DNA of 14,456 nucleotides, taken from assembly GCA_038327655.1 (NCBI GenBank), contig JBBQLG010000151.1, positions 1 to 14,456 on the forward strand, read 5' to 3'. The position numbers were made by a program, and so were the translations under genes. This document shows positions 1 to 8,723 of the stretch, in pieces. The first letter of the stretch is position 1, and every line of letters starts with the position of its first letter. Below the pieces are notes generated by a model. That model did not search any database. It was not told where the DNA came from and was given only the letters and a program-made list of their open reading frames with translations. This stretch comes from JBBQLG01 sp038327655 (GTDB lineage Bacteria > Bacteroidota > Bacteroidia > Cytophagales > Spirosomataceae).

Positions 1-93
1 CGCTTTCATCAGGCACTGGCCTATCAAACGCCAGAACAGGTACTAAAGGGAGCAAAAAGCAGCACAAACCAAGTGGGTAAAAACAATAACTAA
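1..93 (+). CDS. IS3-like transposase, C-terminal end only (partial)
   Basis: The window opens inside a reading frame that runs to a TAA at 91-93 and codes for about 30 residues. It begins RFHQALAYQTPEQV and ends in a polar tail. The H-x-x-L-x-Y-x-TP-x-x-V pattern is the usual end of the rve/DDE integrase core in IS3-family OrfB transposases, just after the catalytic region. Everything upstream, including the DDE residues, lies outside the window, so activity cannot be judged. An IS-end-like sequence follows about 20 bases after the stop. The family call rests on this short motif; another rve-type transposase is possible. Confidence 0.65.
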   Translation, partial: RFHQALAYQTPEQVLKGAKSSTNQVGKNNN

Positions 94-135
94 CAATTTC
101 GTTATTCAAAAAAGTGGTCCGGTTTCAGGGGCGCA
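1..135 (+). mobile_element. right end of an IS3-like insertion sequence (partial)
   Basis: After the transposase stop at 93 there is a short AT-rich stretch, then TGGTCCGGTTTCAGGGGCGC followed by A (115-135). It ends in CA and has the CCGGnnTnnnGGGG look of IS3-family terminal inverted repeats. The right boundary at 135 is inferred; 136-154 could still belong to the element. The left end is outside the window, so neither the inverted repeat nor a target duplication can be checked. The toxin-backbone frame becomes open at 155, directly next to this end, which suggests the element interrupts that gene. Confidence 0.5.
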
Positions 136-154
136 GCGTACCAGTATTGTTTAG

Positions 155-499
155 TATTTATCCTCCAAGCTATGCCATGCGGCCTACTTAACTACCGACC
201 CCACCATCCCGGAGTGGATGTTTAACCCGGCCGCGTTCAAAAACGCCCAACTCCTGCTGCGCAACCTCACCGGCGGGGTCGAGAAAGTTATCAAGTACTA
301 CAACGCGTACTGTGTTGGCCTGACCCAAACCTTCGACGGCACGGCCAACGCGGCCAACTTCCGCTGGCGGTTTGTCATTTCGCCCCAGGCCATTGCCGTG
401 GGCGGCTTGTTTCACGATAATAACTGGCCCGCCCCCGAACCCATTGTGGATTGGGATTGGTCCCAGATGGATGCCGCCTGCCACCCCGAACGCGCCGTT
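155..499 (+). repeat. toxin backbone repeat, copy 1
   Basis: GC-rich coding segment present in three copies in this array. Copy 1 is the longest. Bases 296-499 align without gaps to 1652-1855 with 18 differences in 204 by my count. Bases 236-343 align to 3071-3178 with 13 differences in 108. Most differences fall at third codon positions, so the copies diverged as coding sequence. The encoded peptide includes NLTGGVEKVIKYYNAYCVGL and HDNNWPAPEPIVDWDW. Homology stops at 499, where the first toxin tip begins. I do not recognise the domain family. Confidence 0.85.
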
Positions 500-1039
500 A
501 AAACAGTATCAACGGCTACTTCTATTCGGCCTATCAGCGGTAAGCCTGCGCAAATAGCAAGTGTAAAATCTATCGCAGTTCAGAGTGTTGGCTCAACTTG
601 CCCTGACTCCGTCAGGATTCCACTACAAAATAATGTTGATAGGCTTTGTAAGAATGAGAAATCTGCTTGCAAGGGTACTGATGCTTGTCCCGTTTTGGAA
701 GAAAAAATGGAAGTGCATACCGCTTGTATCAATGCCAGAACCGTAATTATGATGAAGTGCTATAAAGGTGGCGATGCTAACCATAAAGAGCAAATTCAGA
801 ATAGAATAAACGGGTTAGTTATATGCCAAGGTATATACTTTCCAAAGTGTGGGCCTAAAACTATACCGGTTCCTCAGCGAGTCCCTTCGTCTGTACCGCC
901 AATTGCTCAACCTGATTCTGATTATCTGAAAAAGATGCAGGAACTAACGGGTTTGACTGGGGCGGCACTTATCATCTACCTAATTATTTCTGAGGGATCA
1001 AGGCTCTTCCCTCCTAGGAATCTTATTCCTATTCCATAA
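218..1039 (+). CDS. polymorphic toxin fragment with Cys-rich C-terminal toxin domain (Ntox16-like, tentative)
   Basis: The frame is open from 155 (TAG at 152-154). ATG 218 is the first ATG, but it lies inside the shared backbone, so this is probably the 3' part of a larger toxin gene cut off by the IS element. Residues 1-94 are backbone shared with the two later copies. From about 95 the sequence is unique and more AT-rich. It has eight cysteines (128, 144, 151, 157, 170, 181, 203, 211), a C-x-x-AR pair at 170-174 and a CYKGGDANH motif at 181-189. A proline-rich linker follows, then a hydrophobic stretch (about 244-258) and an SRLFPPRNLIPIP end. The cysteine, arginine and GGD-x-x-H pattern resembles what I recall as Novel toxin 16 in polymorphic toxins; I could not confirm this. 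The immunity gene starts 24 bases downstream. Backbone plus unrelated tip plus neighbouring immunity gene supports a contact-type toxin, probably no longer expressed full length. Confidence 0.6.
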   Translation: MFNPAAFKNAQLLLRNLTGGVEKVIKYYNAYCVGLTQTFDGTANAANFRWRFVISPQAIAVGGLFHDNNWPAPEPIVDWDWSQMDAACHPERAVKTVSTATSIRPISGKPAQIASVKSIAVQSVGSTCPDSVRIPLQNNVDRLCKNEKSACKGTDACPVLEEKMEVHTACINARTVIMMKCYKGGDANHKEQIQNRINGLVICQGIYFPKCGPKTIPVPQRVPSSVPPIAQPDSDYLKKMQELTGLTGAALIIYLIISEGSRLFPPRNLIPIP

Positions 1040-1063
1040 AAATACGTTAATACATTCACAACT

Positions 1064-1651
1064 ATGAATAAAGAAGAATTAACAGCCGAGATTCGCAAGG
1101 CGTTCGCTAACGATACGTACCCAGACGATTTACATATAGTGTACGACAATTCAGGTACACACTCTGAATGTGAAGAAGTTAGAGAAGCATTCAAAGGTAA
1201 GTCATGGCAATCACTTGATGACAATTTTCTTGTCGACCAAAGAAGAAGCATATCATGTTTTAGCAGTGAAGGCCTTCACTGCTATCTGCCAGCGTTTTTG
1301 ATCTTGGCTATTAACAAATTCGATGAGTCAGATGATCTACCTTTTAATCTTATTAGTAAGCTAACTCTGCCGACAGAAATGGACATAGCTATCATGGCTA
1401 ATGCCATTAAGAGTACAAAGTTGGATGAGCAAATGCCTAATGTCAATTTTGAAGAGATTCTTCAAAATCAACTTCAATATGCAGATCAAGATGTTCACAA
1501 TTTCATCGCAAATTTTAGTCTGTTTACGTCAGATCAGGGTATAGCAGTGAAGCATTATTTAGATTTTATGCAACGCGAACATAGCGAAGAGCTATCTCAT
1601 CTCAAGCCTACCATAGCGATAGAACGTTATTGGTTTCAATTTGATTTATAA
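1064..1651 (+). CDS. DUF6714-like immunity protein for the first toxin
   Basis: 195 residues, ATG start 24 bases after the toxin stop, no signal peptide or membrane segment, so probably cytosolic. The order of motifs fits what I know of DUF6714: an N-terminal helix with EIRKAF, a short E-C-E-E-V-R-E-x-F-KGKSW segment (about 36-49), a central GLHCYLPAFLILAI (about 71-84), a C-terminal region with SDQGIAVKHYLDFM, and a closing YW. DUF6714-type proteins often sit next to polymorphic toxins, and the position here implies neutralisation of the upstream toxin tip in the producing cell. Base composition is clearly more AT-rich than the backbone on either side, as expected for an exchanged cassette. 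The stop TAA (1649-1651) is followed on the next base by backbone copy 2 in the same frame. The family call is from memory of the pattern; the immunity role is inferred from context. Confidence 0.6.
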   Translation: MNKEELTAEIRKAFANDTYPDDLHIVYDNSGTHSECEEVREAFKGKSWQSLDDNFLVDQRRSISCFSSEGLHCYLPAFLILAINKFDESDDLPFNLISKLTLPTEMDIAIMANAIKSTKLDEQMPNVNFEEILQNQLQYADQDVHNFIANFSLFTSDQGIAVKHYLDFMQREHSEELSHLKPTIAIERYWFQFDL

Positions 1652-1855
1652 TACTACAATGCCTATTGTGTCGGCCTGACCCAACGCTTCGACGGCACCG
1701 CCAACGCGGCCAACTTCCGCTGGCGGTTTGTCATTTCGCCCCAAGCCATTGCCTTGGGTGTCCTGTTCCACGATAATAACTGGCCCGCCCCCGAACCCAT
1801 TGTGGATTGGGACTGGGCCGAGATGGATGCCGCCTGCCACCCCGAACGGGCCGTC
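1652..1855 (+). repeat. toxin backbone repeat, copy 2
   Basis: Starts at TACTACAATGCC, one base after the immunity stop codon, and ends at GCCGTC. It aligns without gaps to 296-499. It lacks the first 141 bases of copy 1 (155-295), including the only ATG of that copy. The coding frame is kept and continues into the second toxin module. Its first in-frame start-like codon is TTG 1754. Confidence 0.9.
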
Positions 1856-2554
1856 AGCAAAGAGCCGGGTCTGTTCAGCGACATCACCCACGGGGTGCTC
1901 GATGTGGTGGGCATGATTCCGGTGGTGGGTGAGTTGGCCGACGGCGCCAACGCCCTGTTTTACTTAGCCGAGGGCAACAAGACCGATGCCGCCCTGAGTG
2001 CTGCGGCCATGATTCCCATTGCTGGCTGGGCGGCTACAGGGGCCAAAGTGGTGCGCAAGGGCCTGAAAATTGCCGGGAAAGCTAAGGCGATCAAAAAGAT
2101 TACCAGCAAGGTCAACCGGGCCGCAACAGCACTCAAAGCGGCTGCCAAACGAGCCGAGAAAGTGGTAGCTAAAATTCCCTCACCCTCTGAGCTGGCAACG
2201 AAATGGCAAGGCGTTGGCGATTACCACGGAGTTGATAAATTTCGCGACATCGTCGTTAAGAAAGGTAAAGTCATTTATGCCGGTGAGCCGGGGGCATCTG
2301 GCTTTTTCTTTACCAAGAAAGCGTTAGATCAAGCAAAAAATTCCTCAGATAAACTTTGGCAAGGTTTACAAGTTAAAGCCCATAAGGAATTTGGTTACAG
2401 AACTAAAGTTGGCGTCTATGAAGCTACAGAGGATATTGCCGGAGCGTTCGGGACAGCGCGGGCCAACGCAAGGCACGGCTTAGGAGGACTGCAACAGGTT
2501 TATCTACCTGACATGACTAAAATGAAACGCGTTGGTGAGATAATTCTAAAGTAA
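1754..2554 (+). CDS. orphan toxin module: backbone end, pre-toxin segment and possible TNT/ART-like toxin tip
   Basis: Coding homology reaches back to 1652, but there is no ATG near the beginning; TTG 1754 is only the first start-like codon. I read this as a silent cassette, not an intact gene. Numbering from 1754, residues 1-34 are backbone. Residues 37-97 form a Gly/Ala-rich hydrophobic segment (VVGMIPVVGELADGANALFY, then LSAAAMIPIAGWAATGAK) typical of pre-toxin regions of the PT-TG kind that precede toxin tips in Rhs and CDI proteins. A Lys/Ala-rich helical linker follows (98-145). The tip (about 148-266) has GVGDYHGVDKF, YAGEPGASGFFFTKKAL (175-191), GYRTKVGVYE and GLGGLQQVYLP (242-252). 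The GxGGxQQ motif and overall order recall the TNT NAD-glycohydrolase/ADP-ribosyltransferase group, but this is a visual comparison. An immunity gene begins 12 bases after the stop. Confidence 0.6.
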   Translation: MGVLFHDNNWPAPEPIVDWDWAEMDAACHPERAVSKEPGLFSDITHGVLDVVGMIPVVGELADGANALFYLAEGNKTDAALSAAAMIPIAGWAATGAKVVRKGLKIAGKAKAIKKITSKVNRAATALKAAAKRAEKVVAKIPSPSELATKWQGVGDYHGVDKFRDIVVKKGKVIYAGEPGASGFFFTKKALDQAKNSSDKLWQGLQVKAHKEFGYRTKVGVYEATEDIAGAFGTARANARHGLGGLQQVYLPDMTKMKRVGEIILK

Positions 2555-2566
2555 AACAGAGCACAC

Positions 2567-2992
2567 ATGAAGCTATTAATTCAGAATGGAGATCTAATTT
2601 TTGATAACATTGAATTTTCTACATCAATGAACAAAAGTGATTTTTTGTCTTTGGAAACTGCTGGAGAAATTATACGTAGAGTTTCCAACGAGCAGTGGGA
2701 GAGCTATTCGTTTCTATATGCTTTAGAAGAGCAAAAACCCTACGCCTTACTTCTTTCGTTTTATGAAGGCTGTCTCAAAAATGTGAGTTTTGGTATAGGG
2801 CACCCTAACTCAACATGGGATGATGAAACACCGGAACGGATTGAGGAAGATTATCAACGACTCCGAACCATTCTGCATGATCTGTTTGGTGATTATAACG
2901 AGCAGCACACTTTTAGTTGGGGTAAAGTAGAACTATCGAGAGATTTCAAGAATGCTTATGCAGCGAGCATAGTAATTTTATATGGTGAATAA
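2567..2992 (+). CDS. probable immunity protein for the second toxin module
   Basis: 141 residues, acidic, no signal peptide or membrane span, so cytosolic. It starts 12 bases after the second toxin tip, the usual place for a cognate immunity gene. The N-terminal part has a beta-strand-like opening (MKLLIQNGDLIFDNIEF), a weakly conserved middle, then IEEDYQRLRTILHDLFG, HTFSWGKVELSRDFKNAYAA and an IVILY end. The W-G-x-V plus closing I-x-Y arrangement is common in small immunity proteins that pair with polymorphic toxins, but I cannot name the family. The gene is AT-rich like the toxin tip it follows and unlike the backbone. It has its own ATG, so it could be made even if the toxin is silent, provided a promoter exists; I see no clear one. 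Confidence 0.55.
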   Translation: MKLLIQNGDLIFDNIEFSTSMNKSDFLSLETAGEIIRRVSNEQWESYSFLYALEEQKPYALLLSFYEGCLKNVSFGIGHPNSTWDDETPERIEEDYQRLRTILHDLFGDYNEQHTFSWGKVELSRDFKNAYAASIVILYGE

Positions 2993-3070
2993 CACAAACT
3001 AATTCTCTCTTAAAATGTGATATGAATAGTAGATTTTATTTCGCTCAATAATTGAAGCGAAGCACATGAT

Positions 3071-3286
3071 TTCAAAAACGCCCAACTCCTGCTGCGCAAC
3101 CTCACGGGCGGGGTCGAGAAGGTTATCAAGTACGACAATGCCCACTGCGTCGGACTAACCCAAAGTTTCGACGGCACACCAATGCCCGACGCGTCCACCC
3201 AAACGCCAGGACTTCTCCTCGGAGATCATCATGGTGAGCAGGCTGAACCAAACCGTAGGGGCGCACAACTGGCATGGCGCAAATAG
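3071..3286 (+). pseudogene. toxin backbone relic, copy 3
   Basis: Bases 3071-3178 match 236-343 of copy 1 (13 differences in 108) and keep the frame: FKNAQLLLRNLTGGVEKVIK, then YDNAHCVGLTQSFDGT. After 3178 similarity to copies 1 and 2 stops, and the frame runs on through an unrelated Pro/Gly-rich stretch to TAG at 3284-3286. Upstream, TGA at 3053-3055 closes the frame and there is no in-frame ATG. It is therefore a leftover end of the array, not a gene. The 3179-3300 stretch has no product I recognise on either strand. Confidence 0.75.
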
Positions 3287-3301
3287 GAGAAAACTGGTTC
3301 A

Positions 3302-3355
3302 AAGCCGGTCAACGGGGGTCTGATTTTGTTGCAATCAGACCCCGTTGACCGGCTT
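3302..3355. terminator. bidirectional hairpin terminator
   Basis: AAGCCGGTCAACGGGGGTCT (plus GATT) at 3302-3325 pairs with 3333-3355, leaving one extra G in the left arm and a 7-base loop (TTGTTGC). The roughly 23-bp, GC-rich stem closes the toxin array on the left and overlaps the stop codon of the minus-strand gene that ends at 3354. There is no long T-run on either side, so efficiency is uncertain. Confidence 0.7.
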
Positions 3356-3803
3356 ACTTAGCTGCTACTGCCGGGGGCTGGCTGGTGTTGAAAATGTCGC
3401 GGTGCAGTTTCCAGTCACCGTTTTCTTTTTTCCAGATCACCATGTACTTGCCCGCATCCAACTGAGCATCATTGGCTCCATAGAGCGTGTATCGGCCCGT
3501 TTCAACGACCACATTGCCCTGCTGTTCGGCTTCCATCGTTTCGAGTTTAGCCTTTTTTACCCCGGAGTCATTAACCCCTTTCCACATCATCCCAATCGCC
3601 TGCTTTCCGTTGACGACATCACTGTTGGGGGGAAATAGTTGCGCATCGGTGGTGTAGAAATCACCCATTGCGGTCGCTCCTTTCCCGTAGGCATCCGTGA
3701 ACTTCTGGTTCATGGCCATAATGTCGGCTTTCCGGTCCTGCTGGGCGTACCCGGAAAGGCTTGTCAGCAGCAGCAGGGACAAAGCAAAAAAATGTTTTTT
3801 CAT
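3354..3803 (-). CDS. secreted SnoaL/DUF4440-like (NTF2 fold) protein
   Basis: 149 residues. Residues 1-20 are a clear signal peptide (MKKHFFALSLLLLTSLSGYA, then QQ), so the product is exported to the periplasm or beyond. The mature part fits the DUF4440/SnoaL-like NTF2 fold: an N-terminal helix with MNQKFTDAYGKGA, then FYTTDAQLFPPNSDVVNGKQ, in which the F-Y-x-x-D-A-x-x-x-P-P motif and G-K-x-A-I are typical. It ends with GKYMVIWKKENGDWKLHRDIFN, the common W-K-x-x-x-G-x-W-K-x-x-x-D ending. Many members have no known substrate, and I see no specific catalytic signature, so the function stays open. It stands alone between a strong terminator and a divergent intergenic region. Confidence 0.8.
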   Translation of the reverse strand: MKKHFFALSLLLLTSLSGYAQQDRKADIMAMNQKFTDAYGKGATAMGDFYTTDAQLFPPNSDVVNGKQAIGMMWKGVNDSGVKKAKLETMEAEQQGNVVVETGRYTLYGANDAQLDAGKYMVIWKKENGDWKLHRDIFNTSQPPAVAAK

Positions 3804-4112
3804 GAAAGTAAGGGTTTGTTTATCAGCACAATAGTAGAGAAGGTCGGCGGTTTACAGTCAATTTTTTTATTGAAAGGGGACTTACCCCACCGGTGAGTAA
3901 GTAATGGCCGGGGCATCTTTACAATTCAGGGAAACGATTTGATGCACTTAGCACGAAAATTGTAATTTCCTGACCGGTTCCCACATCGCTGGCACGGCCT
4001 GTAAATTGAGCCTGTTGCGCAGAAACGCTGGAAAGAGCCAAGTCAACCGTGTACCTTTGATATCCCGTGTCTATACATCAACTGCATATCTGCCGTAATT
4101 CATAAAATCATC
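3804..4112. other. divergent intergenic region
   Basis: 309 bases between the exported SnoaL-like protein (read left) and the glucosidase (read right). No coding potential or RNA gene is evident. It holds a clear -7-type box for the glucosidase at 4052-4059. On the minus strand there is a weaker candidate, TACTATTG, about 25 bases upstream of the start at 3803. Nothing else was recognised. Confidence 0.5.
4052..4059 (+). promoter_or_regulatory. Bacteroidota -7 box for the glucosidase gene
   Basis: TACCTTTG matches the TAnnTTTG consensus of Bacteroidota housekeeping promoters exactly and lies 53 bases before the ATG at 4113. No TTTG is found at the usual distance upstream, so only half of the promoter is supported. 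Confidence 0.4.
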
Positions 4113-6818
<2,706 letters not shown>

Positions 6819-6841
6819 AGAGTCGTAATCATTGACGAAAA

Positions 6842-6899
6842 AAGCAGGATAAAAGGGGAAGGTATCAATGGTATGATACCTTCCCCTTTTATCCTGCTT
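6842..6899. terminator. bidirectional terminator, perfect 26-bp stem
   Basis: Bases 6842-6867 and 6874-6899 are perfect reverse complements (26 bp) around the 6-base loop ATGGTA. On the minus strand the stem is followed by six T (6838-6843 read in reverse, overlapping the stem base). That makes it a textbook terminator for the lipoprotein gene ending at 6915, and it also closes the glucosidase gene. Confidence 0.9.
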
Positions 6900-6914
6900 C
6901 GTTGTTGCCGCTGT

Positions 6915-7397
6915 TTAATACGGGTACAAATCCAACGGTGCGTTTTTGTACATCATCCGTACGCTATCGAGTGCATAAGGCGAAGGCAAAAATTCACTGA
7001 TCGTTATTGTACTATTGTTGTTTCCAGACGATATCGTGTATTTGATATAGCCCGCGCCACCATATTTAATGATAACCGTTCGTTTGTTCTCATCCACAAA
7101 CAAGTGGGTGGTATCCCTGCGTGTTTCGTTCTCCCGACGCCGTAAGGTATCATTCCGATAAAAAGCGATGTAGGGACCTACGTTATCCCCCAAAACCGCT
7201 AACTGTTGGGTGTATCCAAGCGATTTAGGGGTTATTACCCGCGTTGGCGTTATCGTCTGCACCCACTGCCACTTACCCAGACTTGCTCCAGCCAACGCGT
7301 AAACTTCGATATTTTTACTACCCGGACAGCCCTGCAAGAAACAGGCTGAACTCAACATAATTAATAGCATTACGAAATACCGAATGAGCTTTTTCAT
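6915..7397 (-). CDS. small hypothetical lipoprotein
   Basis: 160 residues from the chosen ATG at 7397. The frame stays open to 7505, but the extra 36 residues would bury a lipoprotein signal: MKKLIRYFVMLLIMLSSACF followed by LQGC, with the lipidated Cys at 24. The product is thus exported and membrane anchored. The mature part starts with GKWQWVQTITPTRVITPKSL, then LGYTQQLAVLGDN and IAFYRNDTLRRRE, and ends in a small beta-rich region. The W-x-W opening and YT-x-x-L / F-Y-R-N-D steps resemble small lipocalin-like lipoproteins common in Cytophagales, but no family can be named and no function is claimed. A promoter-like pair lies just upstream of this start, which also supports it. Confidence 0.7.
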   Translation of the reverse strand: MKKLIRYFVMLLIMLSSACFLQGCPGSKNIEVYALAGASLGKWQWVQTITPTRVITPKSLGYTQQLAVLGDNVGPYIAFYRNDTLRRRENETRRDTTHLFVDENKRTVIIKYGGAGYIKYTISSGNNNSTITISEFLPSPYALDSVRMMYKNAPLDLYPY

Positions 7398-7422
7398 ACA
7401 AGTGAGTTTTGAGAAATGCGCC

Positions 7423-7453
7423 CAAGTGTAACGAATCCATGCTGCATAACAAA
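7423..7453 (-). promoter_or_regulatory. candidate promoter of the lipoprotein gene
   Basis: On the minus strand TTTG (7450-7453) is followed after 19 bases by TACACTTG (7423-7430), a 7-of-8 match to TAnnTTTG. The spacing matches the -33/-7 arrangement of Bacteroidota promoters. Transcription would start about 20 bases before the ATG at 7397. Confidence 0.4.
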
Positions 7454-7515
7454 GGCACAAATCTGAACAGTTAGGGGTAGTTCGGTGGTTTAGGACGAGT
7501 AACAATTACTCAATT

Positions 7516-7827
7516 ATGGAAACGCAAACTCCGGCTATACACCTTAATAACGCCCGGCATCGGTTCGAGATGACCACCGACGGCAAACTGTCTTTTGTTG
7601 AATTTCAGCAAGCCGACGACGAAACGTTGGCTCTCGTGCACACCGAAGTCCACCCCGATCTGGAAGGGCAGGGTATCGGCTCCAAATTAGTGAAAGGTGT
7701 GCTGGATTACATTCGGGCCAACAACCTGCACATGATGCCCTACTGCCCGTTCGTAGCCACCTACGTCAAACGTCACCCCGATTATCAGGATTTAGTCAGT
7801 CCGGGCTTTGATGCCAATCGGTTCTAA
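7516..7827 (+). CDS. small GNAT-family N-acetyltransferase (YjdJ-like)
   Basis: 103 residues, the usual size of the compact single-domain GNAT proteins of the YjdJ/Acetyltransf_CG type. Residues 42-56 (HTEVHPDLEGQGIGS) hold the acetyl-CoA pyrophosphate-binding loop, Q-G-x-G-S. A helix LVKGVLDYIRANN follows, then MPYCPFVATYVKRHPDYQDL, in which the C-P-F-x-x-x-Y-x-x-x-H-P-x-Y ending is typical of this subgroup. It should transfer an acetyl group from acetyl-CoA to an unknown amine in the cytoplasm. The start is the first ATG, with no competing upstream codon seen. It runs convergently towards the sterol desaturase-family gene with only 16 bases between the stops, and no hairpin is visible there. 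Confidence 0.85.
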   Translation: METQTPAIHLNNARHRFEMTTDGKLSFVEFQQADDETLALVHTEVHPDLEGQGIGSKLVKGVLDYIRANNLHMMPYCPFVATYVKRHPDYQDLVSPGFDANRF

Positions 7828-7843
7828 AAGGTCCCTGCCTCTC

Positions 7844-8704
7844 TTACCCCTTTTCCCGCAACTGCCGCGTGGTTTTCCGGCTGTTGTCGTGGCTCCAGCC
7901 GGGCGGACCGAACAGGTAGTTCAGGGCGTTTTTTAACGAACCCGCCCGGCGTATATCCTGCCCGATGGCGGTCCACTCGTGGAAGGCGATACGGACCGGA
8001 TTGTGCGTGTTCAGGTTGGTGGTGAGGCCATACACGGGCCGCTCGGTTTCGGGTTCAAACGTGCCGAAGAGCCGGTCCCAGATGATGAGAATGCCCGCGT
8101 GGTTTTTGTCGAGGTAAACCAAATTGGTGGCGTGATGGACCCGATGATGCGCCGGGGTGTTGAAGATAAACTCAATCGGGGCGGGTAGTTTTTTGATGAA
8201 TTCGGTGTGAATCCAGAACTGATAGAGTAAACTGATCGCCTGCATGGTCATGACGGCAACCGGCGAAAACCCAGCCAGCGGCAGCCAGATCCAGAACAGA
8301 AACGAACCGGTCAGGGTGCCGGTCCAGGTTTGGCGCAGGGCCGTGCCGAGGTTATACTTTTGCGACGAATGATGCACCACGTGCGACGCCCAGAAGTACC
8401 GGCTCGTGTGGCTGACGCGGTGAAACCAGTAGTAGCTGAAATCGTCGGCGAAGAACAGCAGCACCCACGCCCACCACTGGCTCATATCGACGGTAAACAG
8501 CCGGAACCGATAGACCAGCGAGTACGCGCCGAACACCAGCACCTTCCCCACCAGCCCGACAATGACGTTGCCAATACCCATGGCTAAGCTCCCCGCCGTG
8601 TCTTTCGCATCGTAGTAGTCCCGCTGCTCACGAGCCGTAACAAGCACTTCGGCCAGCAACAGGATAACAAAGCCGGGAATGGCATACTGAATAAGATCGC
8701 GCAT
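7844..8704 (-). CDS. sterol desaturase/fatty acid hydroxylase-family membrane protein
   Basis: 286 residues. Hydrophobic segments lie near 6-22, 40-62, 76-90 and 130-165, and histidine clusters fit the di-iron fatty acid hydroxylase superfamily: HRVSH (95-99), HVVHH (108-112), H166 and HHRVHH (186-191), then NH at 201-202. These residues bind two irons that activate oxygen to hydroxylate or desaturate a lipid at the inner membrane. The substrate cannot be told from the sequence; bacterial members act on sterols, carotenoids, fatty acids or are unassigned. The ATG at 8704 directly precedes the first hydrophobic stretch. A TAAATTTG box lies about 20 bases upstream. No lipid biosynthesis gene is next to it. 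Confidence 0.85.
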   Translation of the reverse strand: MRDLIQYAIPGFVILLLAEVLVTAREQRDYYDAKDTAGSLAMGIGNVIVGLVGKVLVFGAYSLVYRFRLFTVDMSQWWAWVLLFFADDFSYYWFHRVSHTSRYFWASHVVHHSSQKYNLGTALRQTWTGTLTGSFLFWIWLPLAGFSPVAVMTMQAISLLYQFWIHTEFIKKLPAPIEFIFNTPAHHRVHHATNLVYLDKNHAGILIIWDRLFGTFEPETERPVYGLTTNLNTHNPVRIAFHEWTAIGQDIRRAGSLKNALNYLFGPPGWSHDNSRKTTRQLREKG

Positions 8705-8723
8705 ACTTTATCGTCTGATTGTG

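Noticed and set aside
188..484. Minus-strand open frame across backbone copy 1, and a similar one at 1646-1891
   Set aside because: They recur only because the repeat itself recurs. The plus strand carries the conserved frame with third-position differences, so these are shadows.
218..2554. Rhs/YD-repeat toxin
   Set aside because: No YD repeats and no DPxGR-type Rhs core motif precede the tips, so the Rhs label is not supported.
155..3286. CRISPR array or prophage as explanation for the repeats
   Set aside because: The repeats are more than 100 bases long, coding, divergent and separated by genes; no phage structural genes are present.
3857..3895. Small inverted repeat ACTTAC...GTAAGT upstream of the SnoaL-like gene
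   Set aside because: Only 6 bp per arm with a long loop; this is likely by chance and matches no known operator.
7398..7505. 36-residue N-terminal extension of the lipoprotein gene
   Set aside because: It would place the signal peptide inside the protein. A promoter-like pair lies within this stretch, and MKKLIRYF starts a normal lipoprotein signal.
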